From JAUNSR01 sp036655355 (GTDB lineage Bacteria > Bacteroidota > Bacteroidia > Bacteroidales > JAUNSR01), in the NCBI GenBank assembly GCA_036655355.1, contig JAVVQG010000003.1, positions 124,001 to 188,000 on the forward strand: DNA of 64,000 nucleotides. Direction: 5' to 3'. The notes under the pieces were generated by a model that worked only from the letters and a program-made list of their open reading frames with translations, was not told where the DNA came from and searched no databases. A program made the translations under genes and the position numbers. Position 1 is the first letter of the stretch; each line of letters begins with the position of its first letter. Below, piece by piece: positions 9,201 to 15,793 of this stretch.

Positions 9201-10971
9201 AGCTAACCGTATCGCTTCTGCGGATCACGATCGCTTGTTGTTGTCAATGGATACGCTCGTGCAGTCTGGAATGAAATCGCTCGGAAACGAAACGCGCTCA
9301 TCTCTGGATATTCCGGATGAACAGTTCAACCGCCTACTTTACTATCCGGTATACTCAAGCGATGCCAAACTTTACCTGATCGGAGCCGGCAACGATATCG
9401 CAACATTCAATATCGCAACCCGTTATACAGCTCCGAAAGACGGTTTCAACTTAAGTAGCATCTACTTCTACGCAACGATAGGAGACCTGAAAAACGTCGA
9501 TATCAAAGCCCGCATAATCCAGGGTAGCGATGTACGCTCCGGCCGAGAGATCGGAACAGGCACGTTACGAGTAGAATCAGAACAACCGAACGGAGTCGAC
9601 GCAGAAGGAATGCCTAGATATACGGGGGCATTCAGAACATTGGTTTTGGACAATCCGGTATACCTGAATCCGAATGAGACTTTCTATGTAAGCTTTACAT
9701 TCCCTGCCGGTTATCCTCACTCTGCCGCAGTAGTTACAAAAGAAGACGCGGTAGTGGAAGAGCGTTACATGTATCAGTTCGAAGGAAGTAATTGGTATGA
9801 CGCCGCAGCTGATCTGGAAAACTCACTCGGTTCTGTGGGCTATTTCATGACCTGTATTGAGAAATCAACCGGAGAACCGTGGGTTACGCTGCTCAGTCCG
9901 TCAGAAGGGAAGGTAGAAGCCGGAGCTACGACTTCAATAAAAATCGCATTGAATGCCGCTACCGCTCGTCTCGAAAAAGAGAATAAAGCTGTTTTGGTAA
10001 TTCGTAGCAACGACCCTGAAAAACCGATTATCAACTATCCGGTTTATCTTGATAAAAACTCCTATCCTGTGATTGAAGCCCCTGAAGGCATCGTTTATGT
10101 GAAGGAGAATGAAAAATCATTGATGCGGTTCAGCGTGGTCGATACGGAAGGCGACTCCTATAGCATCCGACTGTCTGATCCGGCTAAGATCGTTTCGGTA
10201 GAGTCCGTAGAGGGTCACTCGGAATCGGTTACGGCCGAAGCAGTAGATGCAAATACGATTCAGGTTACCTCTTCTACTACCGATGAGGCTGCGGGCGTGA
10301 ACGTAACCGTGGCATTTATGCCGGAATTCGGTCATGCAGGCAATCACCAGTTGCACATCGAAACTGTCGATGTAAACGGCAACGGCACGAAAGCCGCCGT
10401 TCCTTATTATGTTGAACATGTCAACCGGGCACCGGTGGCAATAGATCAGGATGATATCGAGGTAGGTGTAGGTACGGCAACGCCGATCCTCTCTTTCTCC
10501 GCATTGTTCAATGATCCTGACGGGGATGAGATGAGTTATTCGCTGAAACTTTCGGAAGAGGGTGTGGCCGATCTATTCACTGCATCCGACGGCGTGATTT
10601 TCGTGGGTGTGAAAACCGGAGAAGTAACGGCAACCGTTACCGCTACCGATACCAAAGGAGCGACTTCTGCAAACACCTTCCGGGTAATGGTGGTACCGGC
10701 TACCTCACTCGATAATGTCACTACAGTCAAAGAGGTGACTGTTTATCCGAATCCGATCGTGGAGAAAGCACACATCACAATCAATAAAGAGATTACAGGT
10801 GATGTTACTTATCGCATCCACAATGCCGAAGGAGTTCTTCTATATCGCGAGGTTACCCGCAAATCGCGCGGTGAAGTACATACGATAAATATGAACGATT
10901 ACCCTTCAGGTGTTTATTATCTTGAAGTGGAGGCGGATGATCTGAAATCAGTTATACCGCTGTTCAAATAA
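3268..10971 (+). CDS. giant secreted subtilisin-family (S8) protease with T9SS sorting domain
   Basis: I start at the ATG at 3268, because MQKKLLYCFRVLC... ending in VFAQ is a good signal peptide; the in-frame ATG at 3214 adds an unlikely leader. That leaves 2567 residues. After a propeptide-like region (to about 180) comes an S8 domain with the full triad: Asp209 in IIDGGID, His264 in HGTHVAG and Ser440 in GTSMACPHVSG. A fibronectin-III-like domain follows at about 515-605. Then comes a long array of ASH/choice-of-anchor-like beta-sandwich modules (repeated LSFGxxxVG, ISNTGxxxL, IxSNDP signatures). Two modules, near residues 1136 and 1574, share the pattern FPYYGKNYDKIYI / LPYDINYYGNRYGKIYI. 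A cadherin-like pair precedes the end. The last 80 residues (VYPNPIVEKAHITI ... SGVYYLEVE) are a type-A T9SS C-terminal sorting domain, so the protein is probably anchored on the cell surface. Substrate unknown. Confidence 0.88.
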   Translation: MQKKLLYCFRVLCILLSTSVFAQSNNLKPTKGVIRVKLQEEVARQIAAKPVTMSNGVVATGIEPFDRAGREVNAVKMERLFPYVPKMEEKARKHGLHLWYEIVFDENTNPEEAMRIYSKVPGITIAENIVPMELKGSDKFVKVSPEEMAASLSSTRAAEMPFDDPLLSRQWHYNNDGTLPGSVVGADANIFKAWEVITGNKELVVAIIDGGIDYSHTDLAANISVNSAELNGKPGQDDDNNGYVDDVYGWNFVTNSNDIYGHSHGTHVAGTVGAVNNNGIGVAGIAGGNGDGGVKMVSCQVFDPRSSAQGDFAKAFYYAAVRDAVIAQCSWGWNSPGYKEQAVLDAIRFFTSEAESPFMKGGLVIFANGNTGDEGDYYPACMEEVVAVGSMTCTKKAAPYSTFGDWVDISAPGGFMDFNAAQGVYSTLPNNEYGYSEGTSMACPHVSGIAALVLSKYGNPNFPNETLRQQLLTSVNDFYTYNQEYEGKFGSGYIDAHKALQMGSGNAPQPVSDFTTVPGQDNIFIEWIIPASEDNNVNYHLVYYNTSEFSASDDLSKIPNKRIDTKFSSSGDKVNCEISALLPTTTYYIGIKAVDRWGNAAPLSSVKSATTNKGPKMELSKSELSLKIKASESNTAITDFIIKNTDEGLLKWHSFARTVSMKPNSFVQADPGRKTGFNGLMSMAPYNENAMVSADYNADDYPVSFRYYTSIAAYLGESDLKLTNSMAQWFYVDPEIYPDGFNLSDLYFEGAYGKDPIIEVYDGNVAISKSALLQTVKYDAFYYRWDIPLNEQLYFAPGSAFWVVVHYKAGNENPLTAGLSKESSYKNYSFYSSNGGESWTLLSEVLREGNLSDIADKVVWAITAKSKNPDWSSLMTLSPDAGTIKPAGEQKVEVSNDGQKMVNGNYKFNLLLQSNEAGNSQKTIPVNFIVEGYKPELQTPKVVNFGDLLVGQKKTLTVEVINSGYGVFTGAYGSLSSANISCTSDQFVVPTYQSGFSARATSSMEISFRPTKPGSHTATVNLIDKEGNKHTFVLRGIADEPAKIEITPSSFELGELEVGGEPRQVNFTISNTGKYPLEYVLPKYSDETLENAGKTAHKFGYSWISNLKGASEFEYDGNPELLNPTNISSQFSDQNFWSEAIPLGFSFPYYGKNYDKIYITSYGGLSVSTEGYLHVCMIPTASPSCIKGLGLIAAYGLNSLDFGPNSKIEYAKQDGKFTVRFKDVMALMHGGEYTPVSFRMSISSNGDIEIFYDDINPSGLFQQGAGLFIGVNDIAVQDPLTITDNDNNDEQLYAEVTSGSAVKILAPGKSMISALSSANGVIGIGESKEITATLKATDEMYAGALNNTLVILSNDPQNSTSYVHFNAVITGESLKPVAELETNTLDFGSVFRTSTVKAPLMLKNNGSDLLTVTALSLAKNNFSLDLKTPFDIKPGTAKDIVITMPTEKEGSTTDELTITTADGTTLKAAITGTVTGVPEITVNPETINETLASGTLLQKQVSIANPGNETLEYTLVPNSLINVIDQQDDNNSSISYVYSASIDDPAVQYHWEEIETSGEATHLKQSYWLNHDYVEVQLPYDINYYGNRYGKIYIYGVGFVSFNKKEDLNEAPNPPSTIPTTSTLYSNFIAPLWAYHFMDQSATAGVYYTVKEDQVIISFMEYGNSVNSCVCYQLIMYRDGKIKFQYKLSNTDYGSLGNLFGVAGMQNNTGDKGLLLPERCVAPEKAIEFYPVKSATVAPGKTSLVNVNINTDLLADNYKTQMVFQTNIPTAPNVEIPVNLTITGEAAPKFPKEVALECVTGTVTDMGVLEIPFEVSNTGSAAYKIKAIEAPGLIGYEGPVGMLQFYGKHIDDWFGEEFVGWGMYNPGTELIIGKDPLKLKVIAFDNYTVNNYEIPIRFTLEGADKEVVEVPFMLNITPAPSISFAQEEVRISGVSNDYKGETEVVLSNTGEYKLSYSLSLDPTGIGAETDNAPQRTRKANRIASADHDRLLLSMDTLVQSGMKSLGNETRSSLDIPDEQFNRLLYYPVYSSDAKLYLIGAGNDIATFNIATRYTAPKDGFNLSSIYFYATIGDLKNVDIKARIIQGSDVRSGREIGTGTLRVESEQPNGVDAEGMPRYTGAFRTLVLDNPVYLNPNETFYVSFTFPAGYPHSAAVVTKEDAVVEERYMYQFEGSNWYDAAADLENSLGSVGYFMTCIEKSTGEPWVTLLSPSEGKVEAGATTSIKIALNAATARLEKENKAVLVIRSNDPEKPIINYPVYLDKNSYPVIEAPEGIVYVKENEKSLMRFSVVDTEGDSYSIRLSDPAKIVSVESVEGHSESVTAEAVDANTIQVTSSTTDEAAGVNVTVAFMPEFGHAGNHQLHIETVDVNGNGTKAAVPYYVEHVNRAPVAIDQDDIEVGVGTATPILSFSALFNDPDGDEMSYSLKLSEEGVADLFTASDGVIFVGVKTGEVTATVTATDTKGATSANTFRVMVVPATSLDNVTTVKEVTVYPNPIVEKAHITINKEITGDVTYRIHNAEGVLLYREVTRKSRGEVHTINMNDYPSGVYYLEVEADDLKSVIPLFK

Positions 10972-10992
10972 TAGAAACTCCCCTTATAAATG

Positions 10993-11038
10993 AAAATTCC
11001 CCGTACCGGCTGAAAGGCCGGATACGGGGAATTTTTTT
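10993..11038. terminator. bidirectional terminator between the S8 protease gene and topA
   Basis: A long stem (AAAATTCCCCGTA, then CCGGC, a TGAAA loop and the matching arms with one bulged A) has T-runs on both sides. It lies 21 bp after the protease stop and 26 bp after the end of topA on the other strand, so it can serve both convergent genes. Confidence 0.9.
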
Positions 11039-11064
11039 ATACGGATTACTTAGAATCCCTATTG

Positions 11065-13665
11065 TTATTTATCGGTTTCACTCTTTACTGCTTTTTTCGT
11101 TGCAGTAGCGGTGGTTTTCTTCGTTGTAGTACTCTTTTTAGCCGCGGTAGTTTTCTTAGCGGTAGTACTCTTTGTTGCAGCACTCTTTGTTGTAGTACTT
11201 TTCTTAGCCGTACTCTTCTTAGCTGGTTTTTCAGCCTCTTCTGAAGTCTCCGCCTTCTCTTTCTTAGCAGCCGGCTTTTTAGCCGTTGTTTTCTTCGCTG
11301 TTCCGGATTTAGCGGTACTTTTCTTAGCCGCTGCGGTTTTCTTACCACGGGTCGGCTTCGGATTCTCTTGAGCTTCCTTGATGATCGCCATGCAGTCTTC
11401 GAACGACAATGTATGCGGATCGGTTCCTTTGGCAATTTTATAGTTCTCTTTATCCAACGTGATGTACGGCCCGAAACGACCGTTCAGAATCTGTAGTCCC
11501 TCATTCTCAGCGAAGGTCTTGATGATCCGTTCACGTTCCTGTTTCCGTTTCTCCTCAATCAGCGCCACCGATTCGTCAAGCGTCACGTTCATCGGATCGT
11601 ACTCTTTCGGAAGCGATACGTATTTGGCGTCGTGACGGATATAGGGACCGAAACGGCCTACCCCGATCGTCACCACCTTCTCTTCGTATTCGCCCACCTG
11701 ACGCGGCAGTTCAAACAATTTCAGCGCCTCCTCGAGCGTGATGGTAGTCATTGACTGACCTTTACGCAACGATGCGAAAAGCGGTTTCTCCTCCTCTTCC
11801 TGTTTTCCGATCTGCACGACCGGTCCGAAGCGACTGATCTTCACCGAGATCTGTCGGCCCGTTTTCGGATCCACACCTAGAATACGTTCGCCCACCTTGT
11901 GTTCGGTACGCATCGCCAGTGTCGACTCCACACTTGGGTGGAACAATTTATAGAACGTATCGATCGCTTTGGTCCAAACCTCTTTTCCTTCGGCCACATG
12001 GTCAAACTCCTGCTCTACGTTTGCCGTAAAGTTGTAGTTCATGATATCCGGGAAGTGTTCCGTAAGGAAGTCGTTCACAATGATACCGATATCGGTCGGA
12101 ATCAACTTGCCTCGGTCCGCTCCGGTAATCTCTCGCTGCGTTGTGTCCGTGATCTCGCCCTGCTGTAGGTGCAATACGTTGAACAGACGCTCCTCTCCTT
12201 CCAAATCGCTTTTCTCCACATACTCGCGGTTCTGGATCGTCGAGATCGTCGGGGCATAGGTAGACGGTCGCCCGATTCCCAACTCCTCCATCTTACGTAC
12301 CAGGCTGGCCTCTGTATAGCGTGCCGGACGCTGGGTGAAACGCTCCGTAGCGGTTACATCCGCCATTTCAAGCGATTCGCCGGCAGTCAACGGCGGCAAC
12401 ATTTTTCCGTCGCCCTCCCCTTTGGTATCGTCGTCATCGGTCGATTCGATATATACGCGAAGGAAACCGTCGAATTTAATCACCTCACCCACGGCGATGA
12501 ATTTCTCGCTCGCGCCGGAGATGCTGATTTCAGCGGTTGTTTTTTCCAATTGCGCATCGCTCATCTGTGAAGCGATGGTACGTTTCCAAATCAGTTCGTA
12601 AAGGCGACGTTCCTGTGATGTGCCTTCGATCTGGGAGTTATTCAGGTAAGTGGGACGAATTGCCTCGTGCGCTTCCTGAGCTCCTTTGGATTTGGTATGG
12701 TATTTTCTGATTTGCAGATATTCCTGACCCATCGTCGATACGATCTCCTCTTTCGCCGAATCGATTGCCAGCGAAGAAAGGTTCACCGAGTCGGTACGCA
12801 TGTAGGTGATCAACCCCGATTCGTACAATTTCTGCGAAATCATCATGGTCTGTGATACCGAATAGCCCAATTTACGGGCCGCTTCCTGTTGCAATGTCGA
12901 AGTGGTAAACGGAGCAGCCGGTGATTTTTTCAACGGACGCTTGGTCACCTCCTCGATCGTGAATTGCGCATTCCGGCATTTCTCAAGGAATGCCATCGCT
13001 TCGGCTTTCGTTTTGAAACGCGTATTCAGTTCCGAGCGCAGGTCGATGGTCTTCCCTTTGCTGTCTTTCACTTTAAAGACTGCGATTACGCGATAAGCGG
13101 CTTCCGGTTTGAAAGCCTGCACTTCGCGCTCACGTTCCACAATCAGACGCACTGCGACCGACTGTACGCGACCTGCCGACAACGCCGGTTTTACTTTCTT
13201 CCACAAGACGGGCGAAAGCTCAAAACCTACGATGCGATCCAATACGCGACGAGCCTGCTGCGCATCCACCAGGTTAATATCAATATTTCGCGGGTTATCT
13301 ATTGCCGCTAGAATAGCGTTTTTCGTGATTTCGTGAAAAACAATTCGTTTTGTGTTTTCCGGCTTTAATCCGAGTACTTCATAAAGATGCCATGCAATTG
13401 CCTCCCCCTCGCGGTCCTCATCGGAAGCCAACCATACGATGTCTGCTTTAGAAGCCTCATCCTTCAATTGAGCCACGAGATCCTTCTTATCGGCAGGAAT
13501 CTCATACATAGGAGCGTAATCGTGCTCAATATCGATACTAAAATCTTTTTTCTTCAAATCACGAATGTGACCATAGCTGGATCTCACCTTGAAGTCCTTT
13601 CCCAGGAATTTCTCAATGGTTTTCGCTTTGGCCGGTGACTCGACTATTACCAAATTTTTGGACAT
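11065..13665 (-). CDS. topA: DNA topoisomerase I with lysine/alanine-rich tail
   Basis: Type IA topoisomerase that relaxes negative supercoils by passing a strand through a transient single-strand break. The 866 residues begin with the Toprim domain (LVIVESPAKAKTIEKFLG; acidic SDEDREGE at 81-88). The catalytic tyrosine is Tyr288 in GLITYMRTDS. C-terminal topoisomerase repeats with GRFGPYI are at roughly 690-760. I see no CxxC zinc ribbons, which the E. coli enzyme has. The last ~97 residues are almost only K, A, T and S (AKKTTAKKPAAKK-like units) with one acidic patch, resembling a histone H1 tail; this probably adds DNA affinity. The inferred transcript starts near 13847 and carries a structured leader element (13749-13812). 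Neighbours do not suggest an operon. Confidence 0.96.
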   Translation of the reverse strand: MSKNLVIVESPAKAKTIEKFLGKDFKVRSSYGHIRDLKKKDFSIDIEHDYAPMYEIPADKKDLVAQLKDEASKADIVWLASDEDREGEAIAWHLYEVLGLKPENTKRIVFHEITKNAILAAIDNPRNIDINLVDAQQARRVLDRIVGFELSPVLWKKVKPALSAGRVQSVAVRLIVEREREVQAFKPEAAYRVIAVFKVKDSKGKTIDLRSELNTRFKTKAEAMAFLEKCRNAQFTIEEVTKRPLKKSPAAPFTTSTLQQEAARKLGYSVSQTMMISQKLYESGLITYMRTDSVNLSSLAIDSAKEEIVSTMGQEYLQIRKYHTKSKGAQEAHEAIRPTYLNNSQIEGTSQERRLYELIWKRTIASQMSDAQLEKTTAEISISGASEKFIAVGEVIKFDGFLRVYIESTDDDDTKGEGDGKMLPPLTAGESLEMADVTATERFTQRPARYTEASLVRKMEELGIGRPSTYAPTISTIQNREYVEKSDLEGEERLFNVLHLQQGEITDTTQREITGADRGKLIPTDIGIIVNDFLTEHFPDIMNYNFTANVEQEFDHVAEGKEVWTKAIDTFYKLFHPSVESTLAMRTEHKVGERILGVDPKTGRQISVKISRFGPVVQIGKQEEEEKPLFASLRKGQSMTTITLEEALKLFELPRQVGEYEEKVVTIGVGRFGPYIRHDAKYVSLPKEYDPMNVTLDESVALIEEKRKQERERIIKTFAENEGLQILNGRFGPYITLDKENYKIAKGTDPHTLSFEDCMAIIKEAQENPKPTRGKKTAAAKKSTAKSGTAKKTTAKKPAAKKEKAETSEEAEKPAKKSTAKKSTTTKSAATKSTTAKKTTAAKKSTTTKKTTATATKKAVKSETDK

Positions 13666-13748
13666 GGGCTTTATTTCTATAAACGAACAATAGCGGCCTT
13701 TACAGCTTATTGTTTTCGTTTGTATATTATTTATTTTTTATAATCTAG

Positions 13749-13812
13749 GTCAAATGCGCCATCTATATACCTGCTGGGGGGTACCTCAACCTTATGTGAG
13801 CTATGGCGATAT
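13749..13812 (-). ncRNA. structured leader/repeat element, copy 1 (upstream of topA)
   Basis: This shares conserved blocks with 41012-41088: CAAATGCG, CTATATACC, CTCAAC..TTATG..TGAGCT and CGAT on the plus strand. A closing stem pairs 13757-13762 (CGCCAT) with 13803-13808 (ATGGCG). An inner hairpin CTCA/TGAG pairs 13785-13788 with 13797-13800. A second weak hairpin pairs TACC with GGTA. The stem differs from the other copy by compensatory changes (see findings). It lies inside the inferred topA leader. It could be a cis-acting RNA or a dispersed palindromic repeat; I do not recognise a named family. Confidence 0.5.
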
Positions 13813-13853
13813 CGTTTCTAATGATTTATATTTATCTTCTATATAGATGCGGG

Positions 13854-13861
13854 CAAAAATA
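13854..13861 (-). promoter_or_regulatory. -7 promoter box of topA
   Basis: The minus strand reads TATTTTTG, an exact TAnnTTTG match, about 190 bp before the topA start. Transcription from here would include the structured element. Confidence 0.5.
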
Positions 13862-13935
13862 GGAAAAAGCGGTGGTTAACCTAATTGATTGTTAAATATT
13901 TTTTAGATTTCTCCCCTTTTCTTCCCTTTAAACGA

Positions 13936-13968
13936 ATAAGGATAAGAGAAAACATCCCTTATCCTTAT
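13936..13968 (-). terminator. possible terminator of the barrel/TPR operon
   Basis: An 11-bp perfect stem ATAAGGATAAG / CTTATCCTTAT encloses an 11-nt loop, 32 bp beyond the stop of the barrel gene. The following T-tract is poor (TCGTTTAAAG), so termination efficiency is uncertain. Confidence 0.45.
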
Positions 13969-14000
13969 ATAAAACGTTAAAACGTATATTTTGTTCTTTT

Positions 14001-15785
14001 TTAAAAACGAATTGATCCACCTACTTGAAAACTGAATCCCTGATTTGGCATGCCATACCACAAGTCATATTTCTGGAAAAGCAAGTTATAAACACCCGCA
14101 GACAATGCAAAGGTATCATTAAATAGGTAAGTTCCCTTCAGGTTAAGCTGATTTACGGCATCCGCTTTTCCGGTAAGAACTGTTTCCTTCAACAGCACCG
14201 CATAGTCTCGCTGAGCAAAAAGATTGTAATTCAGGTCAAAAACCAATTGTTCTGTCGGACGTAGCATCAGATCCAATGATGCCTCCAGCCCCGGTCTATA
14301 GGCATTGATCGCTTCTACTCCTTCGCCTTTATCTTTTACACTCCAGCCGTTTTTCTGCACTTTCAGTCCCCCTTCGAAGATCTTTCCGTAACTGTATTTC
14401 AGATTCACGCCCAGTTTCCAGTGATTCACATCCTGCACCATCGAAGCGAGTGAATTCACCCCGTTCGCTACCGCCATGCCCTCAGAAGGATTCTTTCCGC
14501 CTGTTTGCTGCATCGTAGTGATCTGCGTATAGTACCCCAATTCGTTCTTGGTGTAAGCGTATCCTCCATAGATATCAAACCAGAAACCGGCTACTCGGTT
14601 CGAACGCATTCCCAGCGTGAAATCGGTCAACGTATAGCTGTTTTTATGCTGCGAAACAGGTTGGAAATAACGGTGCGTACGTGTTATATCACTCACGGAT
14701 TGTTGTTTCATTCCCCCGATCCAATCGGCGTACAAAAAGAAACCGTCCGCTACCCGTGCATCAAAGCGGATGTCCGGTGAAATACCGAAATAAGGTTTGG
14801 TTCCGTATGCGAAGTCGGCATTCAGTCCCAGCTTCAACGCAATACCGTTATCACTTTTGAAATCGACATAAGGCGTAAAACGCATCAGACCGGCGGATTC
14901 ATATTCAGCACGCGTTCTGAAGCTTTCCACAGGATCTTTGATTCCGTAGAAAAGCATCTGCAACGAAGCATCTCCTCCCGCTTTCCAGTTATCGCCCATC
15001 TGTTTAGACAATCCGAATCCCAGATCTACGGTCGTTTCTTTCAACAAAGAATAATCGTCGTTGAAATAGTTGAAACCGAAGTTCGTTTTGTACATCCATT
15101 CCGCTTCACGGATCGATTCACCGCCGATGACGAAAGTCAGGCGCTGGCGATTCTGCATCTCGGCATCGAATGATACGGCTTCCTGATCCGATGCATTCAC
15201 AGCAGCGGCATAACCGTAATAATTGAAGCGGTTGTAGTCAAACGCCAGGTTGGTGTTCAGTTTGAAATTCTTAAAGAAATGGCGATAATAAAGATTGGCG
15301 TGATTATCGTTGATCTTCTGTTTCGTATCGCCGTTAAAGTCGATGTAATCGACAGTTCCCGAAGCGGATTGATGTTCCAGTTCAATGCCGAACACCGCTT
15401 TCTGACTGTCGATGAAACGGTACCCAAGGTTTCCGTTCAGGTTCAGGTAATTCCCTCCCGACAGATTCAGATACCCCCTTTTCTTACTGAAATCGTAAGT
15501 CGTTCGGATATCTCCGGCGGTAAGGGTGTTTGCTTCCGCTGTGGGAGTTGCCTGTACGCTCAGGTCCGAATAAACGATCTGCGTCTTATTGGCGCGAGGC
15601 GCTTCCACTTCGGGGAGTTTGTTGATCTTATCGGCATCACGCACGATCGGATTATACTCCTTCTCAAGCAGGAGTTCACGGTTCAGCGTGCTGTCTTTGG
15701 CACTCTCCTGTCCCTGTGCGGCGAAGGGAGCTCCCGCTACCATCGCCAATGCGTATAATGTGACTGTATGTTTTTTCATTGTCAT
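14001..15785 (-). CDS. outer-membrane beta-barrel protein, partner of a TPR protein
   Basis: The 594-residue protein has a signal peptide (MKKHTVTLYALAMVAGAPFAAQG). A short periplasmic N-terminal part (LLLEKEYNPIVRDADKINKLPEV) is followed by alternating beta-strand sequence rich in aromatic residues up to a terminal FSFQVGGSIRF, the usual C-terminal strand ending of an outer-membrane barrel. It lacks a recognisable TonB plug, so it is not a typical SusC-type receptor. The gene starts at 15785 (MTMKK) or 15779 (MKK), only 8-14 bp after the stop of the upstream TPR gene, so the two are almost certainly cotranscribed and probably act together at the outer membrane. No function can be named. Confidence 0.8.
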   Translation of the reverse strand: MTMKKHTVTLYALAMVAGAPFAAQGQESAKDSTLNRELLLEKEYNPIVRDADKINKLPEVEAPRANKTQIVYSDLSVQATPTAEANTLTAGDIRTTYDFSKKRGYLNLSGGNYLNLNGNLGYRFIDSQKAVFGIELEHQSASGTVDYIDFNGDTKQKINDNHANLYYRHFFKNFKLNTNLAFDYNRFNYYGYAAAVNASDQEAVSFDAEMQNRQRLTFVIGGESIREAEWMYKTNFGFNYFNDDYSLLKETTVDLGFGLSKQMGDNWKAGGDASLQMLFYGIKDPVESFRTRAEYESAGLMRFTPYVDFKSDNGIALKLGLNADFAYGTKPYFGISPDIRFDARVADGFFLYADWIGGMKQQSVSDITRTHRYFQPVSQHKNSYTLTDFTLGMRSNRVAGFWFDIYGGYAYTKNELGYYTQITTMQQTGGKNPSEGMAVANGVNSLASMVQDVNHWKLGVNLKYSYGKIFEGGLKVQKNGWSVKDKGEGVEAINAYRPGLEASLDLMLRPTEQLVFDLNYNLFAQRDYAVLLKETVLTGKADAVNQLNLKGTYLFNDTFALSAGVYNLLFQKYDLWYGMPNQGFSFQVGGSIRF

Positions 15786-15793
15786 TTTCGCTG

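Larger units (their letters stand above)
13666..14000. other. leader and spacer upstream of topA
   Basis: This 335-bp spacer holds, in minus-strand order, a weak hairpin after the barrel gene (13936-13968), a -7 promoter box (13854-13861), the structured repeat element (13749-13812) and about 80 bp of A/T-rich sequence before topA. No open frame is convincing. Confidence 0.6.

Noticed and set aside
11065..11370. Frameshift or degenerate end in topA, suggested by low-complexity sequence
   Set aside because: The frame is open throughout and the lysine/alanine composition is consistent to the stop codon, so it is a genuine tail and not a sequencing or frame error.
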